From a virus, in the IMG/VR virus record IMGVR_UViG_3300019757_000003, positions 50,271 through 114,270 of that record: a DNA stretch of 64,000 nucleotides; one strand, 5' to 3'. A program made the translations under genes and the position numbers. The number at the start of each line of letters is the position of its first letter. Position 1 is the first letter of the stretch. Below the pieces are notes generated by a model that saw nothing but the letters and a program-made list of their open reading frames with translations, searched no databases and was not told where the DNA came from. This document shows positions 25,180 to 31,702 of the stretch, in pieces.

Positions 25180-25715
25180 TGAAAACTAAACATATATGCT
25201 TGTATGGAGGACCAGGAATTGCCAAGAGTACAACAGCCTCTGGTCTATTCTATAGGATGAAAGAAGCTGGATATAAAGTAGAACTGGTACAAGAATACGC
25301 TAAAGAACTGACTTATAGAGAAGATTTCAGTACACTAAAGAACCAACTATTTGTATTAGCTAATCAACATAAGAACTGGTTTATGTTAGAGGGTAAAGTG
25401 GATTATGTAATCCATGATAGTCCTTTACTACTAAGCATACACTATGCTCAAGAATCTAATCATTTGCCTCTAAAAGAGTTTAAAGAATTTGTACTAGCTT
25501 TAAATAGTAAGTATGAAACTATGAACTTCTTACTAATCAGAGATAATGAAGCTCATCCATATAAACAATATGGCAGAACTCAAACACTAAAAGAAGCTAT
25601 AGAAATAGATAAATCTGTGAAAGGATTACTAGAAGACTCTGATACTAGTTTCTTAGAAGTTCGTGATTTAGCTAAGATAGCTAAGATAATTGAGGTTACA
25701 TATGAGAACTCTTAG
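25179..25715 (+). CDS. P-loop nucleotide kinase-like ATPase
   Basis: A 178-residue protein with Walker A GGPGIAKST, then LVQEYAKELTYRED, then IHDSPLLLSIHYA (Walker B/DR-like region) and LLIRDNE. It resembles AAA_28/NadR-type and thymidylate kinase-like enzymes and fits with nucleotide metabolism genes nearby (ThyX-like, MazG-like). Substrate unknown. ATG 25179 (TGATG overlap) is preferred to TTG 25176. Confidence 0.65.
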   Translation: MKTKHICLYGGPGIAKSTTASGLFYRMKEAGYKVELVQEYAKELTYREDFSTLKNQLFVLANQHKNWFMLEGKVDYVIHDSPLLLSIHYAQESNHLPLKEFKEFVLALNSKYETMNFLLIRDNEAHPYKQYGRTQTLKEAIEIDKSVKGLLEDSDTSFLEVRDLAKIAKIIEVTYENS

Positions 25716-25923
25716 AGATTTATTTGAACAATTAGCTGACTTATCAGAAGATGAGTTAGATAAGGACTTGCACTTGACAGTATGGGACCAATCAGATAAT
25801 TGGAATTGTAAAGATATAGATATAAATACAGATGGTACTTGCAGTGATTTACAACTAGTACTAGATAGTGGTTATACAGTAAGTTATAACAGAGATAAGG
25901 TATTTGAAGTACCAAAACATTAA
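25702..25923 (+). CDS. Hypothetical protein (73 aa)
   Basis: ATG 25702 is preceded by GAGG 6 nt upstream; an in-frame TTG at 25690 is less likely. N-terminal helix TLRDLFEQLADLSEDEL, then a beta-rich acidic end. It has the look of small phage proteins that pair a LADLSEDEL helix with a VxDQS strand; role unknown. Confidence 0.5.
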   Translation: MRTLRDLFEQLADLSEDELDKDLHLTVWDQSDNWNCKDIDINTDGTCSDLQLVLDSGYTVSYNRDKVFEVPKH

Positions 25924-25933
25924 AGGAAAAAAA

Positions 25934-26245
25934 ATGGGATATTATACACAGTATGACCTAGAGTTAGGTAGTAACGAGAGATTAGATAGAGATGGAATAG
26001 CAGAGAAATTTGAAGATATTTCGGGATTTAGTATGCACTCAATAGACGACGAATCTATGAAATGGTATGACTATGACACAGATATGCAGAAGCTAAGTAA
26101 GGAGTATCCAGAAGTATTATTTATAATGACTGGATTAGGTGAAGACTCTGACGATAACTGGAGACACTACTTTAGAGGTGGTAAAAGCCACAAAGTAGAT
26201 GCTATTGTAGCCTATCCTCCATTAGATGAAACTAAATTAAGTTAG
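25934..26245 (+). CDS. Hypothetical protein (103 aa)
   Basis: ATG 25934 after AAAGGAAAAAAA, begins MGYYTQYDLELGSNER. Contains MKWYDYDTDM and FIMTGLGEDSDDNWRHYFRGGK, a pattern typical of a widespread small phage/bacterial family with YYTxY and GED-DxWRxYF motifs whose function is unknown. Confidence 0.55.
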   Translation: MGYYTQYDLELGSNERLDRDGIAEKFEDISGFSMHSIDDESMKWYDYDTDMQKLSKEYPEVLFIMTGLGEDSDDNWRHYFRGGKSHKVDAIVAYPPLDETKLS

Positions 26246-26250
26246 AAGAG

Positions 26251-26463
26251 ATGTTAATATCTAACAAACAAGACTTAAAGAAAAAAATTGAATTGGGTGG
26301 ATTGAGATTATCATTTGAGGGTAATGGACACCTAAACTTAAAATACACAAGCAACGATAGCACAGAACAAGTACAGTTTATACTAAATAAGTCAGAAATG
26401 AGAAGTATACTTGAGACACTATCAGTAGAACGTAGTAACAAAAACATTAAAGGAGAAATATGA
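26251..26463 (+). CDS. Hypothetical protein (70 aa)
   Basis: Starts at ATG 26251 five nt after the previous stop. Basic helix followed by short strands (NLKYTSNDSTEQVQFIL). The stop overlaps the ThyX-like start by 4 nt. Not recognised. Confidence 0.5.
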   Translation: MLISNKQDLKKKIELGGLRLSFEGNGHLNLKYTSNDSTEQVQFILNKSEMRSILETLSVERSNKNIKGEI

Positions 26464-27218
26464 AAGTAGAGTTAATAGATATACCTACAGAGATTACACA
26501 CGATAGTGTATTAGCTTATTTAGCTAGTTGTAGTAGTGTTGTTAGGGATGCCCAACCTAAGAATAATGAGAGGTTGTTTAAAAGACTACAAAAAGAGTCT
26601 TTTGGAGATAAGCCCAGTAGGGTATTTGAGTATGTACCTTGTAAGATTTCTAGTGGTGTGATACAATATAGTGCCATGCAGTTATTTGGTTTTTACACAG
26701 AAGAACAGACAGATAATACTTCCGTTTTTGAACGAGCCTATTATACAAATGCTAGAGAGTTGCTAAATTGGGGCTGGACTTGGGAAGAGGTATTAAAAGT
26801 AGTAGACTTTACTAACTATAAAGCTGTTAAAGTTACTGCACCTTACTTCCTATATGGTCAAATGAGCACACATAACCAAATAACTAGTGTTAGCCATAGT
26901 AATAGATATACGCAGTCTAAACTAGGTTATTGGTGTCCAATACCTAACCATCCAAATTGGGACTATACTGTAAGGGAGACAACACCAAATAGTCTTGAAC
27001 GTATTATGAAAGCAGCAGGTATTGTTCGTAGAGAAGTGTTTGCAAGAGGTTCTGATATGTTAGAGTATAGAGTCAGTACCCTAGGTGGATATACCAATAA
27101 TCCAAATGCTTGGGAGCACTTTATCAACCAAAGACTTAATGACAGTCATACACAACTAGAAATGAGAGAACTAGCTTCTCTTATAAAAGAGAAACTTGAA
27201 GGAGTTAGTAATAATTAA
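26460..27218 (+). CDS. Divergent ThyX-like (FAD-dependent thymidylate synthase) protein
   Basis: A 252-residue protein aligning by eye with ThyX: VFEYVPCKISSGVIQYSAMQ N-terminal region, FLYGQMSTHNQITSVSHSNRY in the place of the RHRxxS...S.RY signature, and a C-terminal RLNDSHTQLEMRELA matching the (A/S)QxEIR helix. The His, Ser and RY are kept, but the flanking arginines of RHR are not (THN here), so flavin or dUMP handling may differ. ThyX normally makes dTMP from dUMP with methylene-THF and NAD(P)H. The kinase-like gene upstream and the MazG-like gene downstream support a nucleotide role. Ribosome site AAAGGAGAAAT. Confidence 0.6.
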   Translation: MKVELIDIPTEITHDSVLAYLASCSSVVRDAQPKNNERLFKRLQKESFGDKPSRVFEYVPCKISSGVIQYSAMQLFGFYTEEQTDNTSVFERAYYTNARELLNWGWTWEEVLKVVDFTNYKAVKVTAPYFLYGQMSTHNQITSVSHSNRYTQSKLGYWCPIPNHPNWDYTVRETTPNSLERIMKAAGIVRREVFARGSDMLEYRVSTLGGYTNNPNAWEHFINQRLNDSHTQLEMRELASLIKEKLEGVSNN

Positions 27219-27507
27219 TGAGAAACTAGAAGAACTAGAGTATGCTTATAGAATAGAACCTAATGAAGAGTATGCTAAAGCATTGAAAGATAAGATAGAC
27301 GATATTAAAGAGTCTATGAGAGATACTAAACTAGATGAACTAAGACAAGATATAGCAGATGATGAGTCTATGTCAGTAGATACGTCTGAACTAGTTACAG
27401 CATTTGTAGAGAAAAAGGTAGAGTTCTTAGAGACTTTAGATAAAGAAGATTTAGAGGAGTATTTATATTCTACTGGATCTGAATTAAATATAGAGGATTA
27501 CAAATGA
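27196..27507 (+). CDS. Hypothetical charged helical protein, unclear start
   Basis: Frame open from TTG 27196. The strong AAGGAG (27199-27204) lies inside it and points to a start at ATA 27211 or ATT 27214. The usual TAATG junction with the ThyX-like stop (ATG 27218) is one base out of frame and ends after three codons. A single extra G after that ATG would restore frame. The protein is very acidic/basic helical (LEELEYAYRIEPNEEYAKAL). Product clear, start not. Function unknown. Confidence 0.5.
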   Translation: MKELVIINEKLEELEYAYRIEPNEEYAKALKDKIDDIKESMRDTKLDELRQDIADDESMSVDTSELVTAFVEKKVEFLETLDKEDLEEYLYSTGSELNIEDYK

Positions 27508-27875
27508 ATTTTATACAAGAGAGTATGAGAACAGAGTCAAGCCAATTTAATGATTTAACTAATAACGGAGTTACTTATAGTAAAGAGAGGCTTTTGCATG
27601 CTTGTTTAGGTATGCAAACGGAGTCAGCAGAGTTTAGTGATGCAATTAAAAAATCATTGTTTTATGGTATAGAATTGGATGTTATTAATTTAAAAGAAGA
27701 GCTAGGAGATATGTTATGGTATATTGCTATTGCTATGGACGAACTAGGTACTGATTTTACTACAGAGCAAATTAGAGTAGTTAATAAATTAAAGGTAAGA
27801 TTCCCTACTAAGTTCACTAATATAGATGCAGAAAATAGAGACTTAGAGTCTGAGCGTCAAGTATTAGAACAATAA
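27504..27875 (+). CDS. MazG-like nucleotide pyrophosphohydrolase
   Basis: A 123-residue all-helical protein with the MazG/dUTPase-like metal motif: ESAEFSDAIKK (ExxE) then LKEELGDMLWYIA (ExxD). It would hydrolyse NTPs or dNTPs to monophosphates and PPi, possibly lowering ppGpp-linked signals or cleaning modified nucleotides. ATG 27504 overlaps the upstream stop by 4 nt. Confidence 0.8.
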   Translation: MNFIQESMRTESSQFNDLTNNGVTYSKERLLHACLGMQTESAEFSDAIKKSLFYGIELDVINLKEELGDMLWYIAIAMDELGTDFTTEQIRVVNKLKVRFPTKFTNIDAENRDLESERQVLEQ

Positions 27876-27950
27876 AACAAACAAATAGGTTTAACTTTAA
27901 GAGCAACTAAAAGTTATAAAGAATGACACAAAATAAAAGAAGGAGTACCA

Positions 27951-28238
27951 ATGAAGTACTATTTAGTAAATGAAACAGAAGAAGGATTAGCACTTATTAA
28001 GTCAGATAGTGGAGTATATAACTTACCATGGACTACAGTAAAACCTAACAATATAGTAGATGGAGAGTTTACATTAGAAGGCAGATTTATCGCAGAAGAA
28101 GGAACTATTGTAGAGGTAGAGGAACTACCAGAGTTTACTCCACACCAAAGAATTAACTATAATAAGTTCTGTGCAAGTGAAGAGTATACTCTAACTTGTG
28201 CTCTACTATTGAGATTTGCTGGTAATTTCTTAAGGTAA
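27951..28238 (+). CDS. Hypothetical protein (95 aa)
   Basis: ATG 27951 after AGAAGGAGTACCA. Starts MKYYLVNETEEGLALIKS, beta-rich N-terminus; C-terminus has a hydrophobic helix (LTCALLLRFAGNFLR). It is the last gene before the 748-bp non-coding segment. Not recognised. Confidence 0.5.
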   Translation: MKYYLVNETEEGLALIKSDSGVYNLPWTTVKPNNIVDGEFTLEGRFIAEEGTIVEVEELPEFTPHQRINYNKFCASEEYTLTCALLLRFAGNFLR

Positions 28239-28242
28239 TAAC

Positions 28243-28277
28243 ATAAGTATATTTAAGGTAACTTAGATAGAATAAAA
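28243..28277 (+). promoter_or_regulatory. Promoter-like element B
   Basis: AAGTATATTT followed by TTAGATAGAATA, nearly the same as element A at 23226. TAGAAT is a -10-like box. It stands exactly at the 5' edge of the structured non-coding segment, as expected if that segment is transcribed as an RNA. Confidence 0.4.
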
Positions 28278-28571
28278 CTACGCATTCCCTCATGTAAATC
28301 AAAGTATCGTACTTCGGTGTTGATATGTAAGTCGTAAGAATAACTACCCAATAAGCCAAGTGGAATGAAGGTTTGAACCTAAGCGAATATCAAATATACC
28401 TTAGATACTTTATTGACAGAGTAACGTCTGTAAACCTTATAAAAGACACCTACAATATTTGATGTAGAGTTACGGAAGTCTGGTAGACTGAACGGGATAC
28501 CTAAGTAAGTAAACACTTCACAAGGTGTATAAACTATGTCAGTACTCATAGCCAGAGTCAGCTTAAGTGGT

Positions 28572-28648
28572 GAGTAGTAACAGGTTTAACTCCTGTAGTT
28601 GGTAAGTTCTTATGAAATACTTGCTCCACGAAGCTTACGTGGCTACTC
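28572..28648 (+). ncRNA. 77-nt tRNA-sized sub-structure
   Basis: GAGTAG (28572-28577) pairs with CTACTC (28643-28648), enclosing ACAGG/CCTGT with loop TTTAACT and CCACG/CGTGG with loop AAGCTTA directly against the closing stem, as a T-arm would be. Length equals a tRNA, but the middle lacks a clear anticodon arm and the loop AAGCTTA is not a T-loop. Confidence 0.3.
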
Positions 28649-28650
28649 TA

Positions 28651-28755
28651 TAACTAGGTATTGGTTAAGAGAAGGTTTGAATCCTTCTATACAATTTGTA
28701 TCCATGATGGCTAGTAATATGAATGATAGGTGGTTCAATTCCATCAACCTAGTTA
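28651..28755 (+). ncRNA. 105-nt tRNA-like sub-structure
   Basis: A perfect 9-bp closing stem TAACTAGGT/ACCTAGTTA encloses GAAGG/CCTTC (loop TTTGAAT), a small ATACA/TGTAT hairpin, and GGTGG/CCATC with a consensus T-loop TTCAATT. If the first hairpin is an anticodon arm it reads UGA (Ser), but a D-arm is missing. Closely parallels the 318-417 element in size. Confidence 0.35.
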
Positions 28756-28986
28756 CAAACAGTCGAGATCTCACATCAATTTATAATTGTTAAACGACTT
28801 TAACTTTTGAGAGGTTTACCGACCTTAAGGTATACTCAAGTAGCTACGAGGACTTTACATTCAGTATGATTAATAGTCTTAGATGTAATTAAACGACAAG
28901 CCTCTACCACAACGTGCTGAAGCCAATTCAGAATATATGATTGTGGTTACGCTGTTTTATATAATATAAATTAAAAGGATGAATAA

Positions 28987-29358
28987 ATGGTAAAGATACA
29001 TATAGATGACTATAGAGAGTTATTAGAGAATAAGATAGAAGAACTTACTACGAAAATAAAAGAAGTAGAAGATCTATCTGATGAGCAGAAACTAAGTATA
29101 ATGGAAGAAGACACACCTTTAAGGTACTATCAAGCACAAATTATCAATGGCGAAGACACTAGTAAATTAGATTATTTCTATGATACACGAATAATGGCTG
29201 AATACTCAGAAAACCGAACTCTGCTAAAAGAGTGTAAGATTATTCTACCTCTAATACCAAACTTAAAGAAAGTACTAATAGATGGTGTTTATGAGATTAA
29301 AGTAGATAAACTAGTGGAGTTACAATGTCAACCAAAGGAAAATAAATGTTATCAGTAA
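28987..29358 (+). CDS. Hypothetical charged protein (123 aa)
   Basis: ATG 28987 after AAAAGGATGAATAA. Long charged helices (YRELLENKIEELTTKIKEVEDL), likely coiled coil, then a small mixed C-terminal region. Overlaps the next gene by 13 nt. Resembles the 116-aa product at 31093 in general build (helix, then a PLRYY/LPYIR strand, then a second helix), so the two may be distant paralogues. Confidence 0.5.
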   Translation: MVKIHIDDYRELLENKIEELTTKIKEVEDLSDEQKLSIMEEDTPLRYYQAQIINGEDTSKLDYFYDTRIMAEYSENRTLLKECKIILPLIPNLKKVLIDGVYEIKVDKLVELQCQPKENKCYQ

Positions 29359-29609
29359 GTTTAGCACACAAAGAGATAAAAGAAACTAAAGAGGTTTTAG
29401 CCTGTATTAAGGAAGCAAAGTACTATAATGGAAATGTAGACTTCTACATCAAACCGAGAGGTGTGGGTATGGATACAGATTTACTAGACCTGACTTCTGA
29501 AGAAAGTAAGAAAATACTTAAATTCATTGAGAGGATGCTTAAAGCCAAACTAAAAGAACAAAAAGTTGAGAGTGCCAGACTTAATAAAGTAAGAAAGAGG
29601 TACGAGTAA
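29346..29609 (+). CDS. Hypothetical protein (87 aa)
   Basis: ATG 29346 after AAAGGAAAATAA, overlapping the previous gene. Mostly helical with a short beta segment (YNGNVDFYIKPRGVG) and basic C-terminus (LNKVRKRYE). Last gene before the sigma70 promoter region. Confidence 0.5.
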   Translation: MLSVSLAHKEIKETKEVLACIKEAKYYNGNVDFYIKPRGVGMDTDLLDLTSEESKKILKFIERMLKAKLKEQKVESARLNKVRKRYE

Positions 29610-29639
29610 CAGTAGAACAGAGTAAATAAAAAGAATTTA

Positions 29640-29680
29640 GCTAAATTTGCTCTAAAAGCTTGACAAAAAGGCTAAATTTG
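29640..29680 (+). repeat. Direct repeats flanking the -35 box (operator candidate)
   Basis: GCTAAATTTG occurs at 29640-29649 and again at 29671-29680, 31 bp apart (about three helical turns). The first copy is also part of the palindrome AATTTAGCTAAATT. One copy lies just upstream of the -35 box and the other inside the promoter spacer, the expected placement for repressor sites. Confidence 0.45.
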
Positions 29681-29688
29681 GATATACT
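29660..29688 (+). promoter_or_regulatory. Strong sigma70-type promoter
   Basis: TTGACA (29660-29665), a 17-bp spacer, then TATACT (29683-29688): consensus -35, ideal spacing, near-consensus -10. Transcription would begin near 29695 and run through the inverted repeats toward the gene at 29874. Host RNA polymerase is the likely user. Confidence 0.75.
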
Positions 29689-29745
29689 TTACACGTAGTA
29701 TCGAGTACTCGCATATAGTGTGAAGTATTCACAACGTCTAAGAAT

Positions 29746-29829
29746 ATAACTAAGTGCAGTTTTTGTCGAGACTTCTGCACTTAGTTATGAGCTTAGTACT
29801 TCTAGTATCAGGTTAAAAAGTCTCGACAA
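29746..29829 (+). ncRNA. Candidate pseudoknot RNA
   Basis: A 14-bp perfect stem ATAACTAAGTGCAG (29746-29759) with CTGCACTTAGTTAT (29775-29788) has a 15-nt loop. Twelve loop bases (29763-29774, TTGTCGAGACTT) are perfectly complementary to 29818-29829 (AAGTCTCGACAA), so an H-type pseudoknot or alternative pairing is possible. Upstream on the same transcript are CGAGTACTCG (29702-29711) and TGTGAA/TTCACA with loop GTA (29719-29733). It could be a regulatory leader for the nuclease-like gene at 29874, or an independent small RNA. Confidence 0.55.
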
Positions 29830-29873
29830 CTTCCTTAATCTCTCATAAAAACAATAAGTCGGAAAGTTAGTTT

Positions 29874-30461
29874 ATGACAAAAGAACACAAGTTTGTCGAT
29901 TTAAAAGCACTTATAAAAGAACATAGTCACATAATAAATGGAGGAGTTGAAACTTTTAACTGGATTAAATTTCTTTGTGAAGTTGAAGACATACCTAGTA
30001 AGTTGGTAAAATCTAAACGAGGAAAATTCACCCTACTATATGATGCTGAAAAGACAATTGACTTAATACAAAGAGCATGTATCAGATACGAAATAAAGCC
30101 ATTAAGAAAACACTCGGTAAAAGAGTTCTATTTTGTTTATATACTTAAAATACAAGAACTTAAAGACACCTACAAAATAGGTATTTCACACGATGTGAAG
30201 CACAGATTGGAAGAAATCAATAAATGTTCCTTAGAAGTTAATTTACAGCACACTTACGAACTAGTAGAGAATATGAAGTTTTCTCTAAAGAGTCAAGCCT
30301 CAAAAGTAGAAAGAGAGATTAAATATCTTCTAAAAGACTACAAATCAACAAATATAACACTACATAAAACAGAAGTATTTACTATACCTTTACAAGATCT
30401 ACAAAAGATCCTATTTGTATTTGGTAAATACATGACAAAAAGTGGAACTAATGTTAAGTAA
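29874..30461 (+). CDS. T5orf172/MUG113-type GIY-YIG-like protein
   Basis: A 195-residue protein. The N-terminal half is unrecognised (helical, possibly DNA binding). The C-terminal half has FYFVYILKI, then YKIGISHDVKHRLEEI, then QASKVEREIKYLLKDY and TEVFTIP, the pattern of the T5orf172/MUG113 GIY-YIG relatives (strand Y-V-YI, KIGxSxxxxxR, E in the helix, TEVF). Probably a nuclease; free-standing homing activity is possible. It stands behind the sigma70 promoter and pseudoknot leader. ATG 29874 has only a weak GGAAAG ribosome site. Confidence 0.65.
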   Translation: MTKEHKFVDLKALIKEHSHIINGGVETFNWIKFLCEVEDIPSKLVKSKRGKFTLLYDAEKTIDLIQRACIRYEIKPLRKHSVKEFYFVYILKIQELKDTYKIGISHDVKHRLEEINKCSLEVNLQHTYELVENMKFSLKSQASKVEREIKYLLKDYKSTNITLHKTEVFTIPLQDLQKILFVFGKYMTKSGTNVK

Positions 30462-30489
30462 TATAATTACAGAATACAAGGAAATAATT

Positions 30490-31053
30490 ATGCTCGGAAA
30501 AGTATTTAAAAAAGGTGGAATTAATTGTATTTTTGGAGAATCTGGTCTAGGTAAAACTGTAAGTACTATTAAAGCTCTAAATGAAGACGGTATAACACCG
30601 ATTCTACTAGACTTTGATGGTAATGATAGCCAAGAGGCTAATGACTGTAAATACACCCATGTAGATGGTGTAAAGTTTGTAGCTAAATACATGATAAAAG
30701 AAGCTACTATACCTGAGAATGTTGTAATAGTGATAGATACTTGGACTTTATTTGAGCCTTACTATAATACTCATAAAGACCTATTAGACGACTTACATAA
30801 AGAGAATACTCTTATCATTGTAGCTCACAACAAGGATATAGCGACTAAGAAAGATATACCAGTTGTGCCAGAAGAACTGATAAATCACTGGGATGCAAAA
30901 TTGTACTTAAGCTTCTCTAACGGAACTAAAGGTAAAGCCGGTACTAGTACTAAGCCAGAAGTAAAAGCTATACCAAGTGGTTCTAACTTAACTGTTATGA
31001 AACTTAGAAGTTACAAAGGACCAAGGGTTATACATAATTGGATGAGAGATTAA
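30490..31053 (+). CDS. RecA-like P-loop ATPase
   Basis: A 187-residue ATPase: Walker A FGESGLGKTV, strand LLDFDGN, Walker B VVIVIDTW, sensor-like LIIVAHNKD. Size and build suit Sak4-type or other small RecA-fold phage ATPases in recombination. ATG 30490 is chosen because AAGGAA lies 6 nt upstream; upstream GTG/ATG codons at 30442 and 30451 lack one. It slightly trails the GIY-YIG-like gene and may share its promoter. Confidence 0.65.
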   Translation: MLGKVFKKGGINCIFGESGLGKTVSTIKALNEDGITPILLDFDGNDSQEANDCKYTHVDGVKFVAKYMIKEATIPENVVIVIDTWTLFEPYYNTHKDLLDDLHKENTLIIVAHNKDIATKKDIPVVPEELINHWDAKLYLSFSNGTKGKAGTSTKPEVKAIPSGSNLTVMKLRSYKGPRVIHNWMRD

Positions 31054-31092
31054 AAAGGAAAACAAAACTAGTAAATTAGCAAAGGAGCTAAG

Positions 31093-31443
31093 ATGAGTAA
31101 AATGTTAATTAAAACAGTGATAAAGCATAAAAGGACTGAACTAAGACTAAAAGAAGAAGAGTTGATTATCAGACAAGACAAAGAAGGTTTACCTTATATA
31201 AGATTAGAGGGGGAACAGATAGGCTCTTGGAGTACCTTTAGGAAGAGTGATAGGGCACTTAGAGAACCAGATAAAAACAAACTATTTATAAAAGTCTATA
31301 CTGAAAAACTAATACCTAGACTACAACAAGAAATTGAGAACTTAGAAGAGATTCAAGAGTTACTAATTGACGGTATCATTGATGTAGATATAGGTGAAGT
31401 AATTGAAATGAGAAATTACATCAAACAGTACACTAGGAGCTAA
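31093..31443 (+). CDS. Hypothetical protein (116 aa)
   Basis: ATG 31093 after AAAGGAGCTAAG. Charged helices (KHKRTELRLKEEELI, LQQEIENLEEIQELL) around a short strand region. Possible distant paralogue of the 28987 product. Function unknown. Confidence 0.5.
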   Translation: MSKMLIKTVIKHKRTELRLKEEELIIRQDKEGLPYIRLEGEQIGSWSTFRKSDRALREPDKNKLFIKVYTEKLIPRLQQEIENLEEIQELLIDGIIDVDIGEVIEMRNYIKQYTRS

Positions 31444-31444
31444 G

Positions 31445-31702
31445 ATGGAAATAGAATTATATTCAAATGAGAAGCTATTATTAACTATAACTGACGAACA
31501 ATTGAGGAATGGATCTACTTTTACAGGTATCAGAGATAGTAAAGGTAAGAGACCTAACAAATATAAAATAATAAACAAGTGCACAGATTACGCTATTAAA
31601 GAGTACTTAGCCTACTCTTTATTTCATGCTTTTACTGCCAATACTGATTTAGAAGAGTTGAGATTACTAATTAAAGATTGTAATAAAGGACTAGAATGTT
31701 AG
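31445..31702 (+). CDS. Hypothetical protein (85 aa)
   Basis: ATG 31445 one base after the previous stop, with AGGAGCTAAG as ribosome site. Mixed small protein (TFTGIRDSKGKRPNKY). Overlaps the next gene by 7 nt. Not recognised. Confidence 0.5.
   Translation: MEIELYSNEKLLLTITDEQLRNGSTFTGIRDSKGKRPNKYKIINKCTDYAIKEYLAYSLFHAFTANTDLEELRLLIKDCNKGLEC

Larger units (their letters stand above)
28239..28986 (+). ncRNA. Large structured non-coding segment with T-loop hairpins
   Basis: 748 bp with no convincing gene (an NTG-started frame at 28599-28793 lacks a ribosome site). It is dense in perfect hairpins: AAGTA/TACTT (28302-28314), ACAGA/TCTGT (about 28417-28432), CTACA/TGTAG, AGTCT/AGACT (28477-28489), ACAGG/CCTGT (28580-28596), CCACG/CGTGG (28626-28642), GAAGG/CCTTC (28671-28687), GGTGG/CCATC (28729-28745) and a 3' stem ACCACAA/TTGTGGT near 28907-28947 followed by a short T-run. 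Three loops (TTTAACT, TTTGAAT, TTCAATT) follow the tRNA T-loop pattern. It may be one large ornate RNA or a row of degenerate tRNAs; no canonical cloverleaf or encoded CCA was found. Confidence 0.45.

Noticed and set aside
28599-28793. 64-aa open frame in the structured segment
   Set aside because: No ribosome site, atypical composition, and it lies across several hairpins; probably chance.
28820-28840. Group I intron 3' core (AAGGTATACTC resembles the S element)
   Set aside because: No matching P/Q/R core elements or clear P7 partner at the right distance.
28239-28986. Array of ordinary tRNA genes
   Set aside because: I found T-arm-like hairpins but could not fit any complete cloverleaf (D-arm with GG, anticodon loop with T33 and purine 37, 7-bp acceptor, CCA). 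I kept it as structured RNA.
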